Shown here: positions 1 through 6,345 of the stretch, in pieces
Position numbering within the stretch: position 1 is the stretch's first letter
Layout of the letters: each line of letters begins with the position of its first letter
Assembly (NCBI GenBank): GCA_949293915.1
Contig: CASFFJ010000143.1
Span: 1 to 10,675 of the forward strand
Length of the DNA: 10,675 nt
Reading direction: 5' to 3'
Source of the DNA: an uncultured Christensenella sp.
GTDB taxonomy: Bacteria; Bacillota; Clostridia; Christensenellales; UBA1242
Notes under the pieces: generated by a model
What the model saw: the letters and a program-made list of their open reading frames with translations, nothing else
Databases searched by the model: none
What the model was told of the DNA's origin: nothing
Position numbers and translations under genes: made by a program

Positions 1-234
1 AACTATTTCTTCGGCGTGTTCTTCCATAATATCGCCAATTTTGATATTAACTACTTCCGTTATCTTTTTAACTCTATCTTCTGGATAATCAATAAGAGCA
101 TTTGTTCTCACTATTTCAAGATGTGGCCAAAACTCAATAGAAAGTCCTTGATACGTTTCTTCTATCCAGTTTCTTATTTCTTCTTCAACTTTTGTATAAA
201 CTTTATCTTCATTTATAAAATCTTTAAGTTTCAT
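1..234 (-). CDS. Hypothetical phage head/neck protein, 3' end cut by window edge
   Basis: The ATG at 234-232 is preceded by a strong AGGAGAT ribosome-binding site, and the frame stays open for 78 codons to the left edge, so the gene continues outside the window. The visible part is soluble and charged. It begins MKLKDFINEDKVYTKVEEE and continues with a Trp- and Glu-rich helix (RNWIEETYQ), then a short beta-like stretch, then VVNIKIGDIMEEHAEEIV. There is no signal peptide or membrane segment. It starts 13 bases after the preceding gene ends, so it belongs to the same operon. Position, third after the capsid gene, suggests a head-completion or head-tail joining protein, but I recognise no family motif. 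The gene is well supported; the role is inferred from order only. Confidence 0.8.
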   Translation of the reverse strand, partial: MKLKDFINEDKVYTKVEEEIRNWIEETYQGLSIEFWPHLEIVRTNALIDYPEDRVKKITEVVNIKIGDIMEEHAEEIV

Positions 235-246
235 ACCTTTATCTCC

Positions 247-825
247 TTACCAATTTTTTTGTGCCACTAACCCCACAAACATTTTGTCATAAGATCCAAC
301 CCAAGAAAGGCCCAACTGCATCAACATAACTTTAACTTGTGGATCTATTTGTCTATCTTCGTTTATAAGAACACCTTTATTAAGCCATTGCTTTTGTTCC
401 ATATCAATTCCCGTTGTTTTTGTTGGGTCATCGTTATTTACATAGAATCTAGCCTGTTTCCATAAAATTTCTTCAAACATAAGTCTAAATCTAAAAGGTG
501 TAATTCCTCGCCTTATACTCTTGGCCACAATGCATTTTAAAGTGTCTATATTACTGCCACTATTCTTAAAAATACAGGTATAAATTTGGTCGCTTATATA
601 TTCCAATTCTTCATTTACATTTTGTGGTGTATTTCTTCCAGTGCTTGTTAAAAAGCCAGTTAAATCAATACCGTGCTTTGTCAACAATTCTTCTGTTGGA
701 ATGTATTGTTGTTTAACTCCATCATAGCGCATATATTCTGTGGAAAAAGGAAATGTAAGTTCGCTTTCATCCATTTCTTTAAGTTCTTCTTCTGTATAAA
801 ATGGCGCTTCAAATATTTTTGGCAT
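247..825 (-). CDS. Hypothetical phage structural protein, possible head-tail connector
   Basis: A 192-residue soluble protein whose ATG follows an AGGAGA site (about 6 bases spacing). It starts 11 bases after the preceding gene stops. The N-terminus is acidic (TEEELKEMDESELTF). A Tyr-rich linker follows (around residues 31-42), then a helical core (residues about 70-145, including SIRRGITPFRFRLMFEEIL), and the protein ends VGLVAQKNW. No catalytic motif, signal peptide or membrane segment is visible. Size and place after the capsid gene fit a head-tail connector or head-completion protein of the gp6/gp15 kind. I see no sequence signature that fixes this, so the role is an inference from synteny. 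Confidence 0.75.
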   Translation of the reverse strand: MPKIFEAPFYTEEELKEMDESELTFPFSTEYMRYDGVKQQYIPTEELLTKHGIDLTGFLTSTGRNTPQNVNEELEYISDQIYTCIFKNSGSNIDTLKCIVAKSIRRGITPFRFRLMFEEILWKQARFYVNNDDPTKTTGIDMEQKQWLNKGVLINEDRQIDPQVKVMLMQLGLSWVGSYDKMFVGLVAQKNW

Positions 826-836
826 TGTTGTTCTCC

Positions 837-1322
837 TTATTTTCTAATCTTTTTAATTTCTCTTAACAAAGAAAGTTTTTGCATTTCTGGAATATCATTT
901 CTTCCCAAAGTTTCCATCTTTAAGTCATAGGCTGCTTTTGCATCTTTGTCCCAACCTTCATAATACCCCGGTAAGCTCTTTTGGTCTGTTTTGCCAATCC
1001 ATTTTAGATTAGTTGGTCGATTTATATATTCCCCTTTTCTATTAGGTTGTCGGCCAGTTACATAATCTACTGTTTCTTGCCCTTGTCCTGCATTATGTGT
1101 GCTTCTAACAACTGCAAGAGTTTTATATGTCTTACCACTTTTAGGATGAGTAACTTCTGGCGTAACAACATCTCCAACTCTTTTGTTTGTTCCATAATAA
1201 GAATAGAGCTTTCCACTTCCATTATGGCCATAAGTAACATTGATAATTTGAGCTCCACCATACTTCACTTTCGGTCTTATAACTTGACCCATTGCATTTA
1301 ATCTTTGCATTGTTTCTGCCAT
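837..1322 (-). CDS. Conserved-looking hypothetical phage protein downstream of capsid
   Basis: A 161-residue soluble, basic protein. The first half is rich in beta-type segments with many Tyr, Gly and Thr residues, including YGHNGSGKLYSYYGTNK near residues 31-47 and the HPKSGKTYKTLAVV strand-like segment near residue 59. The second half has a Gly-Tyr-Trp cluster (LPGYYEGWDKDAK) and a charged C-terminal helix. GSGKLY is not embedded in a P-loop context, so I do not call it an ATP-binding site. The ribosome-binding site is poor: AAGGAA lies about 13 bases before the ATG. Translation may therefore be weak or begin internally. It follows the hairpin at 1397-1438 and lies between the nuclease-like accessory gene and the presumed connector genes. 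The function is unknown. Confidence 0.75.
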   Translation of the reverse strand: MAETMQRLNAMGQVIRPKVKYGGAQIINVTYGHNGSGKLYSYYGTNKRVGDVVTPEVTHPKSGKTYKTLAVVRSTHNAGQGQETVDYVTGRQPNRKGEYINRPTNLKWIGKTDQKSLPGYYEGWDKDAKAAYDLKMETLGRNDIPEMQKLSLLREIKKIRK

Positions 1323-1359
1323 AAATTTTCAAATTCCTTTTAAATTTTCTTAAAATCTA

Positions 1360-1388
1360 TTGACTTTTTTATTAAAATTGCATATACT
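1360..1388 (+). promoter_or_regulatory. Near-consensus sigma-70/sigma-A promoter on the plus strand
   Basis: The -35 box TTGACT (1360-1365) and -10 box TATACT (1383-1388) each match consensus at five of six bases and are separated by exactly 17 bases. The predicted start is near 1395. It points against every clear gene in the window. The only thing downstream is the hairpin and U-tract at 1397-1449, so it appears dedicated to a very short RNA. Confidence 0.7.
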
Positions 1389-1394
1389 TATTAT

Positions 1395-1449
1395 AGAAAC
1401 TTGATGGTCGAACTTCGTGTTCTTGTGGCATCAAGTTTTTTTCTTTTTT
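1395..1449 (+). ncRNA. Predicted ~50-nt hairpin RNA, promoter-to-terminator unit
   Basis: The predicted transcript starts about 7 bases after the -10 box and consists almost entirely of one structure. A 10-bp stem (1397-1406 with 1429-1438, AAACTTGATG/CATCAAGTTT) encloses a smaller GAAC/GTTC stem (1410-1413 with 1419-1422) around the loop TTCGT. It is followed by T7-C-T6 (1436-1449), a strong intrinsic terminator. The RNA is antisense to the last codons and stop of the 1431-2036 gene and to its immediate downstream region. It could be an antisense regulator or RNA antitoxin for that gene, a decoy RNA, or only a plus-strand terminator. Promoter and terminator are seen in sequence; expression and role are inferred. 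Confidence 0.5.
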
Positions 1450-2036
1450 AAGGAAACTTCATATATGAAATGTCTATTTTTTTTATTCCTAATATTTATT
1501 GTGATATTAAAAACACCCTTATCTGTTGAAATATCTTTTCTAAAATAATGCCAACTATCTACACCTTTATGTTGTTTTGTTGATTTCCCAGTTTCTGACT
1601 TTGATTTAATATAATTTGAGTTTTTGATAAATTCAGGAAATTCTTTATAATGTTCTAGTTTGTAAGAAAATCCATCAACATCTGAATTACCGGGTTTATA
1701 TATATTTTTATCTGCTGTAAATTTGTCAAATTCAGCAAATATCTCATCTCCATTGATTTGTAAATTTATCGGTTGTAGTGATTTGATAAAAGTATGCATC
1801 TCTTTTATCTTTATTTTTTTTATTTTATTTAAAACATCAACTAACCTTTGCATCTGGCTAATTTTCTCATTATTTGTATCATTCACTTTGTTTTTATTAG
1901 CAAAGTGATTTTTTATTGCTTCTTGTGGATTTTCACCATCTTTAATTGGTATGTGATTACCTTTAACAGTTATCCACTGCACATCATCTTCACCTTTACC
2001 ATTCATTAAACTTTTGTTTTTCTCAAAATCACTCAT
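1431..2036 (-). CDS. Tagged accessory protein with BECR/LPD3-like nuclease-type C-terminus
   Basis: A 201-residue protein with a GAGGGGAAT site just before its ATG. Residues about 5-50 form a module also found in the 4253-4858 protein: LMNGKGE, then WITVKGNHIPIKDG, then an A-I-x-N-H-F helix. A Lys-rich helical linker follows (about 60-90). The C-terminal part (about 105-197) has the layout of phage BECR-type nuclease or LPD3 domains: an EFPEFIKNSNYIKS helix, a Lys/Gln/His segment, DSWHYFRKDI, then paired strands FNITINIRNKK and HFIYEVSL. His, Tyr and Arg candidates for an RNase-like site are present, but I cannot assign catalytic residues. It sits between capsid and neck genes and is bounded by hairpins at 2058-2086 and 1397-1438, as a moron-like insert would be. 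The BECR/LPD3 likeness is from memory of these families. Confidence 0.8.
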   Translation of the reverse strand: MSDFEKNKSLMNGKGEDDVQWITVKGNHIPIKDGENPQEAIKNHFANKNKVNDTNNEKISQMQRLVDVLNKIKKIKIKEMHTFIKSLQPINLQINGDEIFAEFDKFTADKNIYKPGNSDVDGFSYKLEHYKEFPEFIKNSNYIKSKSETGKSTKQHKGVDSWHYFRKDISTDKGVFNITINIRNKKNRHFIYEVSLKKKKT

Positions 2037-2057
2037 ATTCCCCTCTATAAATTGGTA

Positions 2058-2086
2058 TAGGACAGGGTTTTACTGACCCTATCCTA
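2058..2086 (-). terminator. Strong stem-loop after the capsid gene, no U-tract
   Basis: An 11-bp stem with a single G-U pair (TAGGATAGGGT with ACCCTGTCCTA on the minus strand) closes a 7-base loop. It lies just past the capsid stop codon. No run of T follows on either strand, so it is more likely a partial terminator, an RNA-stabilising 3' structure or a processing site than a full intrinsic terminator. It would let capsid mRNA be more abundant than the accessory gene downstream. Confidence 0.55.
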
Positions 2087-2101
2087 ATGAATAACAGTTT
2101 T

Positions 2102-3376
2102 TTATTCTCCCTCTTCAACTGTTCCTACTCCTTCTTGTGCTGGTTTCATTGAACCATCAGCCATTGCTTGAAGGAAGTTATCAGAAGCAATATCGTTATC
2201 ATAATCGTATGACAAGTTAGGAAGAACAAATTTACCAACCAAAGCTTTGCGAATGCTTGTTACACTCGTAAGAGCTGTTGTTGCATCTTTAAATCCAGTT
2301 CCACTGAATACTGCTTTAAGAGAGTTACCAGAAAGGCAACGAACACCCATATTAACTTTAGGTTGAATAATAACACCTTGAACATCAGGGTCATCAACAG
2401 TCTTAAATGATGTTGGTTTAAGACCACGAAGTGTTGCATTTGCTGGTGCAATCAAACAAGACAATTGTTCAAGAAGCGCGATTGTTGTCGCATCTGTCGT
2501 CTCATCAAGTCCAAGATAGTAATAAGTTGCATCTTTAACTTGTTGCATAACTTCATAAAGTGGCATACCATCAAGCCAGCCAACATAACCTTTTTCAAAG
2601 TCTGCAACTGTCTTTTGTTCTCCTGTAAATGCATTCATACCACCTTGCGCAAGCATTCTTGTTGCAACATCACTTGCAGAAAGAGCTGCAGTGTCTGTAA
2701 GGTCAACAAGGAACACTGTGTTAAATAAGAAAGCTTGTCTTGCTTGTGCTGGATAGTAGCCCGCATAAAGTTTAGAATCACCCCTACTTACTTTTGCATT
2801 TGAAAGTTTGAATGCACGAATAGCGGCAGTTCTGTTCTCTGAACTATATGTGTAGAACTCAATTGCCTTTTCAACTTCAGCTGCGGTTGGAGTCGCACTA
2901 AAACTATCCATAAAATAAGAATAGATTTGAGATGCAAAAGTGTAACCATTGATATTGATTGCAATATCTTGTTCAATTTGGTCTTTACAGATTTGTTCAA
3001 ATCCTTCATCAAGGTTTGCTGCATTTGTTCCTTCAATTTCATCTTCAGAAACGGCAATGTTGCTATCGTATCTTTTCAAGATATCAATTGAGAATCTTTT
3101 TGAAAGAACATGTTTTCTTTGTCCTGTTTCAGCATTTGGCAAATTGTCCTTATTTGCCCAAAGTCCGTTTGTGGAAGCTCCACGCATTCTAAATCTATTG
3201 TTGATTGGAATTGGAACATAAATGTCCACAATAGATGCATTTGTTTGTTCTGGTGTAACAAACTTATCAGTAATACCAAAGCCGTCTTTGTGAATAATAT
3301 CTTGATAAAGATTTTTATACACAGTCTTTGATACTTTTCTTGCAACCTGTTGGTTGCTCAAATTAAATAAACTCAT
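2102..3376 (-). CDS. Major capsid protein
   Basis: A 424-residue soluble protein with AAGGAGA five bases before the ATG. It forms the icosahedral head shell. It follows a terminase pair and an acidic scaffold-like gene, the usual head-module order. Composition is typical of capsid proteins: Ala, Thr, Asp and Asn rich, no Cys-rich or catalytic motif. Recognisable pieces include an N-terminal arm (LFNLSNQQVARKVSKTVY), the strand-rich FRMRGASTNGLW region near residue 63, a long acidic helix ending in EQDIAININGYTFAS (an E-loop/spine-type region), and GWLDGMPLYEV near residue 267, which resembles the 'G-x-P-V-Y' strand of HK97-fold coats. The C-terminus is acidic (GVGTVEEGE). No prohead protease gene is nearby, so assembly probably relies on the scaffold. 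The HK97 fold is inferred. Confidence 0.85.
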   Translation of the reverse strand: MSLFNLSNQQVARKVSKTVYKNLYQDIIHKDGFGITDKFVTPEQTNASIVDIYVPIPINNRFRMRGASTNGLWANKDNLPNAETGQRKHVLSKRFSIDILKRYDSNIAVSEDEIEGTNAANLDEGFEQICKDQIEQDIAININGYTFASQIYSYFMDSFSATPTAAEVEKAIEFYTYSSENRTAAIRAFKLSNAKVSRGDSKLYAGYYPAQARQAFLFNTVFLVDLTDTAALSASDVATRMLAQGGMNAFTGEQKTVADFEKGYVGWLDGMPLYEVMQQVKDATYYYLGLDETTDATTIALLEQLSCLIAPANATLRGLKPTSFKTVDDPDVQGVIIQPKVNMGVRCLSGNSLKAVFSGTGFKDATTALTSVTSIRKALVGKFVLPNLSYDYDNDIASDNFLQAMADGSMKPAQEGVGTVEEGE

Positions 3377-3411
3377 AATAATCTCCTTTTTAAATTTGAA
3401 TTTTGGTTAAT

Positions 3412-3439
3412 AAAAAAACACTGACATCAATCAGTGTTT
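3412..3439 (-). terminator. Intrinsic terminator between scaffold and capsid genes
   Basis: On the minus strand a perfect 9-bp stem (AAACACTGA with TCAGTGTTT) closes a 6-base loop and runs straight into seven T residues (complement of A3412-3418). This is a textbook rho-independent shape but low in G+C, so leaky. It lies after the scaffold stop and 36 bases before the capsid start. No convincing promoter lies between it and the capsid gene, so readthrough or antitermination must supply capsid mRNA. Confidence 0.7.
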
Positions 3440-3456
3440 AAATTTTTTAAATGTGT

Positions 3457-4140
3457 TTACTTGTGAAAATGGATTTCATCAATCGCATCATCATAAAGCC
3501 CATTTACTCTTGTTGGCGCTGAAGCTTTTGCCGAATAACCAAAAACTCCGTCAACTTTGCTTTTAAGCGCCGTATTTTCCGCTTCCAAAGACTTTTTCTC
3601 TGCTTCCAAAGCGGTTATTTTGGCTTGCAACCCATCAATTACTTGGTCATAATCAACAGGAAGTGTCTCGCCATCTTCAGCAGTTATAGAGTTATCTACA
3701 ACATCATCATCTGACTGCTGACCACCTACTTTTTGCATAGGTATATCTTCCTCATCAGAATCATCTGTTGGAACACTCTCATCAGTTGATGCATTTTCTT
3801 CACTTGGTTGTTCTTCTGGTGTAGGCTCTTCTGTTTTTTCTTCTGATTCAGTTGAAACAGGATTATCAGAAGTATCTTCACCTTCTTTAACATCAGGTGC
3901 AGGTTCGTCAACTGGGGTAGAAGTCTCATCTGCTGGCATTTCAGTAGATGGTTCTGCTGATGCATTCTCTTCTTCTGCTGATGGTTCACTCTCTGTATTA
4001 TCATCTTTAACTTCATCAGTCGTAGATGTATCTTCAGTCGGTGTGTTTTCAGTATCAGAGTTTAAAAATGCTTTTAATTCTTCTACTTCTTCAGGTGAAA
4101 GCTCTTTCAACATTGCTTTAAGTTGTTCGAGTTTTTCCAT
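3457..4140 (-). CDS. Acidic scaffold-like head protein
   Basis: A 227-residue, extremely acidic protein with a near-perfect AAGGAGGT site before its ATG. Residues 1-28 are an amphipathic helix (LKAMLKELSPEEVEELKAFL). Residues about 29-140 are a disordered tract of Glu, Asp, Ser, Thr and Pro. Residues about 160-195 form a coiled coil (ITALEAEKKSLEAENTALKS). The tail is a compact mixed segment (APTRVNGLYDDAIDEIHFHK) that looks like a conserved capsid-binding end. Helix, acidic linker, coiled coil and small C-terminal contact domain directly before the capsid gene is the usual picture of a phage scaffolding protein that guides prohead assembly and leaves or is degraded. No protease signature is present. 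A role as an internal head protein is the main alternative. Confidence 0.8.
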   Translation of the reverse strand: MEKLEQLKAMLKELSPEEVEELKAFLNSDTENTPTEDTSTTDEVKDDNTESEPSAEEENASAEPSTEMPADETSTPVDEPAPDVKEGEDTSDNPVSTESEEKTEEPTPEEQPSEENASTDESVPTDDSDEEDIPMQKVGGQQSDDDVVDNSITAEDGETLPVDYDQVIDGLQAKITALEAEKKSLEAENTALKSKVDGVFGYSAKASAPTRVNGLYDDAIDEIHFHK

Positions 4141-4252
4141 AGGACCTCCTTTTTTGTTTTTTATTTTCCTTTATGCCGCCCCCTCATCCTTATGGGCTCT
4201 CCACCTCTCTGCTCACTCGCAGTTAAGAACTTATGTTAAGGCATAGAAAAAA
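4141..4252 (-). other. G-rich intergenic stretch, possible remnant of a lost gene
   Basis: This 112-base gap between two tightly packed genes is purine- and G-rich on the minus strand, unlike its AT-rich surroundings (for example GAGGGGGCGGCATAAAGG near 4170-4190). One frame reads AERWRAHKDEGAA followed by a stop, the look of a gene's C-terminal end. The left part carries the scaffold ribosome-binding site. No start codon or promoter goes with the fragment. A decayed gene end is only one reading; a structured leader is another. Confidence 0.3.
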
Positions 4253-4858
4253 CTATCTGTTAAAACCTTTTAATGCTCTTTTCAAATAGACTATATCTTG
4301 TTCTGCTTGATAATACCTATCTCTTTCAGCATTCTGATTTATTCCTTCTGCTTTTGCTCTCTCTTCTGGAATAAGAAGTTTTGCTTTTGCTCTCTCACTA
4401 TTTTTTGTAGCTTCATTAAGCCTTTCTTTTAATTCTTCTTGTGATAAATTACTACCCTGTCTATATAATGAATTATTTAGCAAAGAATTTGCAATTTTAA
4501 TAGCATCATCAGTAGATTTCACATTCTCTCTGCCCGTATCTTCCCAAAACCGATTTATTCCCTCTTGATTTAGTCCAAGTTTTCTTAATTCATCTTCAAT
4601 GTCAACAGTCATGCTATCGTTATATTTACCTTTTTGTATCAAATTACTATGTTTTTCATAAACATCATATAGATTATTAAATCTTTCAGCATCTCCTGTA
4701 TATTTTTTTGATTTGAAAGTTTCACCATTTTTTGAAAAATGCTTATTCATTGCATCTTCCACACTTTGTCCATCTTCAATAAAGACATGTGAACCATTAA
4801 CTGTTATCCACTTTCCTTTTTCGCCTTTTCCAGACATTAAATTATTATTCTTTTCCAT
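4253..4858 (-). CDS. Tagged accessory protein with helical C-terminus, between terminase and scaffold
   Basis: A 201-residue soluble protein with AAGGAGA before its ATG, starting 12 bases after the large terminase stop. Residues about 3-45 repeat the N-terminal module of the 1431-2036 protein: LMSGKGEKGKWITVNGSHV, an I-x-DG step, then an A-M-x-K-H-F helix. The rest is different. Residues about 50-110 are mixed helical (NNLYDVYEKH, DELRKLGLNQEGINRFWEDT). Residues about 115-200 are long charged helices likely to form a coiled coil (LSQEELKERLNEATKNSERA, ERDRYYQAEQDIVYLKRALK). I recognise no enzyme motif. It occupies the place where a portal or minor head gene is expected but is far too short for a portal. 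It could be a minor head protein, head-packaged cargo, or a regulator of the other tagged protein. Confidence 0.8.
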   Translation of the reverse strand: MEKNNNLMSGKGEKGKWITVNGSHVFIEDGQSVEDAMNKHFSKNGETFKSKKYTGDAERFNNLYDVYEKHSNLIQKGKYNDSMTVDIEDELRKLGLNQEGINRFWEDTGRENVKSTDDAIKIANSLLNNSLYRQGSNLSQEELKERLNEATKNSERAKAKLLIPEERAKAEGINQNAERDRYYQAEQDIVYLKRALKGFNR

Positions 4859-4870
4859 ATTGTCTCCTTT

Positions 4871-6337
4871 TTAAATTCTTCCGTATTTATCTTGTTCTTT
4901 TATTTTCTCAATCACAGCATCAATTGAGTTGTCTTGCTCAAATCTTAATCGTCTTTCTGGGAAAGTAAGATTATACGGATTTTTCAATACCATCATAACT
5001 GCATATTGCAGTGCATCCGGGAAATCGTTAGGTATTGTTGGATTAAGTTTCCCATTTTCCAAATATCTTTGAGCTTTAATTTGCTCTACTAATTTTTTAT
5101 TGCTATATTGCGGACTATATTTATCAACATTAACTATTTTCAATGTGCCATTTGCAAAAGCCGCATTCATTAAATCAAGCTGATGTTCTTTCTCTTGTTT
5201 ATCTTTATAAGCAAACAATCTTACATTCCTCCATCTCATATAGTTTCTATCAGTCGATGCTAGAACACACATTTGCCTATACATTCCACTTGCACAATCA
5301 AAACTAAATATTATTGGCAATGTATGTTCTTGATTAAAATGTGCATTGATATAGTCTAAATATTGAATTATCATTGCACATCGTTCAGTCAATGCAGGTT
5401 TTACTGGCATTTCCTTACAAGAAAGGTAAAAGCCTTCTTGTGCCCTTAAAAATCCACTATTATGAACCGTCAATGCAGAAGCTGCAATTGCATCAGAACT
5501 TTCAGCATCGTCGACACCAATAACTATTGAATTGATAAATGACTTCATACCAAGTATTCTATCGGTTTTTATCAAGATATCACGGTCAATATAACAGTCT
5601 TCTTCTATAAATGAATGGAACACTGTCTCCCAACCAGCCGCATCCAAATCACCAAGATAAATTTGTCTATATTGAATTGGGTCATTTTTCTGCAAATCTT
5701 CTATCTCGTGCAAAAGTGCTGCAGGTATCCACTCAATAATGTCTTTATAGGTTGGTTTAAGCACAGTCCATTCTGGGTCATTTAATTTTGCCTTATAAAA
5801 CTCATCGAACCACATTGATGCTCTGTCGGGGTTGCCAGCAAGAATGACCTTACTATGTCCAGCTTTCATTTGTCGCAAGAAAGTTGATAAACAATTAAGT
5901 AAAATCTCTTTGCTATGCAACTTTTGAACTTCATCCATAATAAAAAGACTTATCGGTCTGATAAGCTTCTTACTTTTTGTTGTGTTAACGTCATCTTTCT
6001 TATTAGTCTGAACCGGGTAAACTCTTATTTGGTTTTTGCGTCCCTTTTTAAAAATATATTTTGAAGAGATTACCCAGTCACCGTTATTTAGTCCTTCGCT
6101 TTCCAAATATGCTTGAAACTCACTTAAAACACCTTCGCCAGCATTTGTTAATGTATCAACCCCCACACAGACATCATAATTTGGAAATGCATCATAATAA
6201 AGCAATATTATTCTTCCAAGCCCAGAAGACTTCCACGAAGTTCTCGGAGAATACCAAAGATTTTTCTTGCACCAATTATCCTCAAGGTCATTAAATGAGG
6301 GTTCATAGATTTTTGGAACTTCAAGTTCTATTTCCAT
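4871..6337 (-). CDS. terL: Terminase large subunit (ATPase-nuclease)
   Basis: A 488-residue DNA-packaging motor that pumps DNA into the prohead and cuts it. Numbered from the ATG at 6337, chosen because GAGG lies six bases upstream, the N-terminal ATPase shows an atypical Walker A-like segment (PRTSWKSSGLGR, about 31-42), Walker B with the catalytic Glu (LFIMDE, 131-136) and a coupling motif (ILAGNPDR, about 165-172). The C-terminal RNase H-like nuclease has three acidic positions in order: GVDDAESSD (about 274-282), FSFDCASG (Asp near 347) and FPDALQYA (Asp near 441). An in-frame GTG at 6349 would overlap the terS stop as GTGA and add four residues. Length is normal for the family. The missing Gly in the P-loop (W-K-S for G-K-S) is unusual. 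Identification is strong from the ordered motifs and terS next door. Confidence 0.92.
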   Translation of the reverse strand: MEIELEVPKIYEPSFNDLEDNWCKKNLWYSPRTSWKSSGLGRIILLYYDAFPNYDVCVGVDTLTNAGEGVLSEFQAYLESEGLNNGDWVISSKYIFKKGRKNQIRVYPVQTNKKDDVNTTKSKKLIRPISLFIMDEVQKLHSKEILLNCLSTFLRQMKAGHSKVILAGNPDRASMWFDEFYKAKLNDPEWTVLKPTYKDIIEWIPAALLHEIEDLQKNDPIQYRQIYLGDLDAAGWETVFHSFIEEDCYIDRDILIKTDRILGMKSFINSIVIGVDDAESSDAIAASALTVHNSGFLRAQEGFYLSCKEMPVKPALTERCAMIIQYLDYINAHFNQEHTLPIIFSFDCASGMYRQMCVLASTDRNYMRWRNVRLFAYKDKQEKEHQLDLMNAAFANGTLKIVNVDKYSPQYSNKKLVEQIKAQRYLENGKLNPTIPNDFPDALQYAVMMVLKNPYNLTFPERRLRFEQDNSIDAVIEKIKEQDKYGRI

Positions 6338-6345
6338 ACCAATCC

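Noticed and set aside
16..270. Plus-strand open frame of 84 codons antisense to the left-edge gene
   Set aside because: No ribosome-binding site; Phe- and Tyr-rich translation is what an AT-rich antisense frame gives; the minus strand has a well-placed start and good codon use.
2260..3057. Several second-frame open stretches within the capsid gene on both strands
   Set aside because: They are hydrophobic, Gln/Leu/Met-rich shadows without ribosome-binding sites and stop irregularly; the capsid frame explains the region.
3726..4016. 96-codon second minus-strand frame inside the scaffold gene
   Set aside because: Gln/Lys/Leu/His-rich translation is the shadow of the Glu/Ser/Thr low-complexity tract, with no start signal.
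4043..4246. Plus-strand open frame of 67 codons over the scaffold start and G-rich gap
   Set aside because: Antisense to the scaffold N-terminus and its ribosome-binding site, with no promoter or ribosome-binding site of its own.
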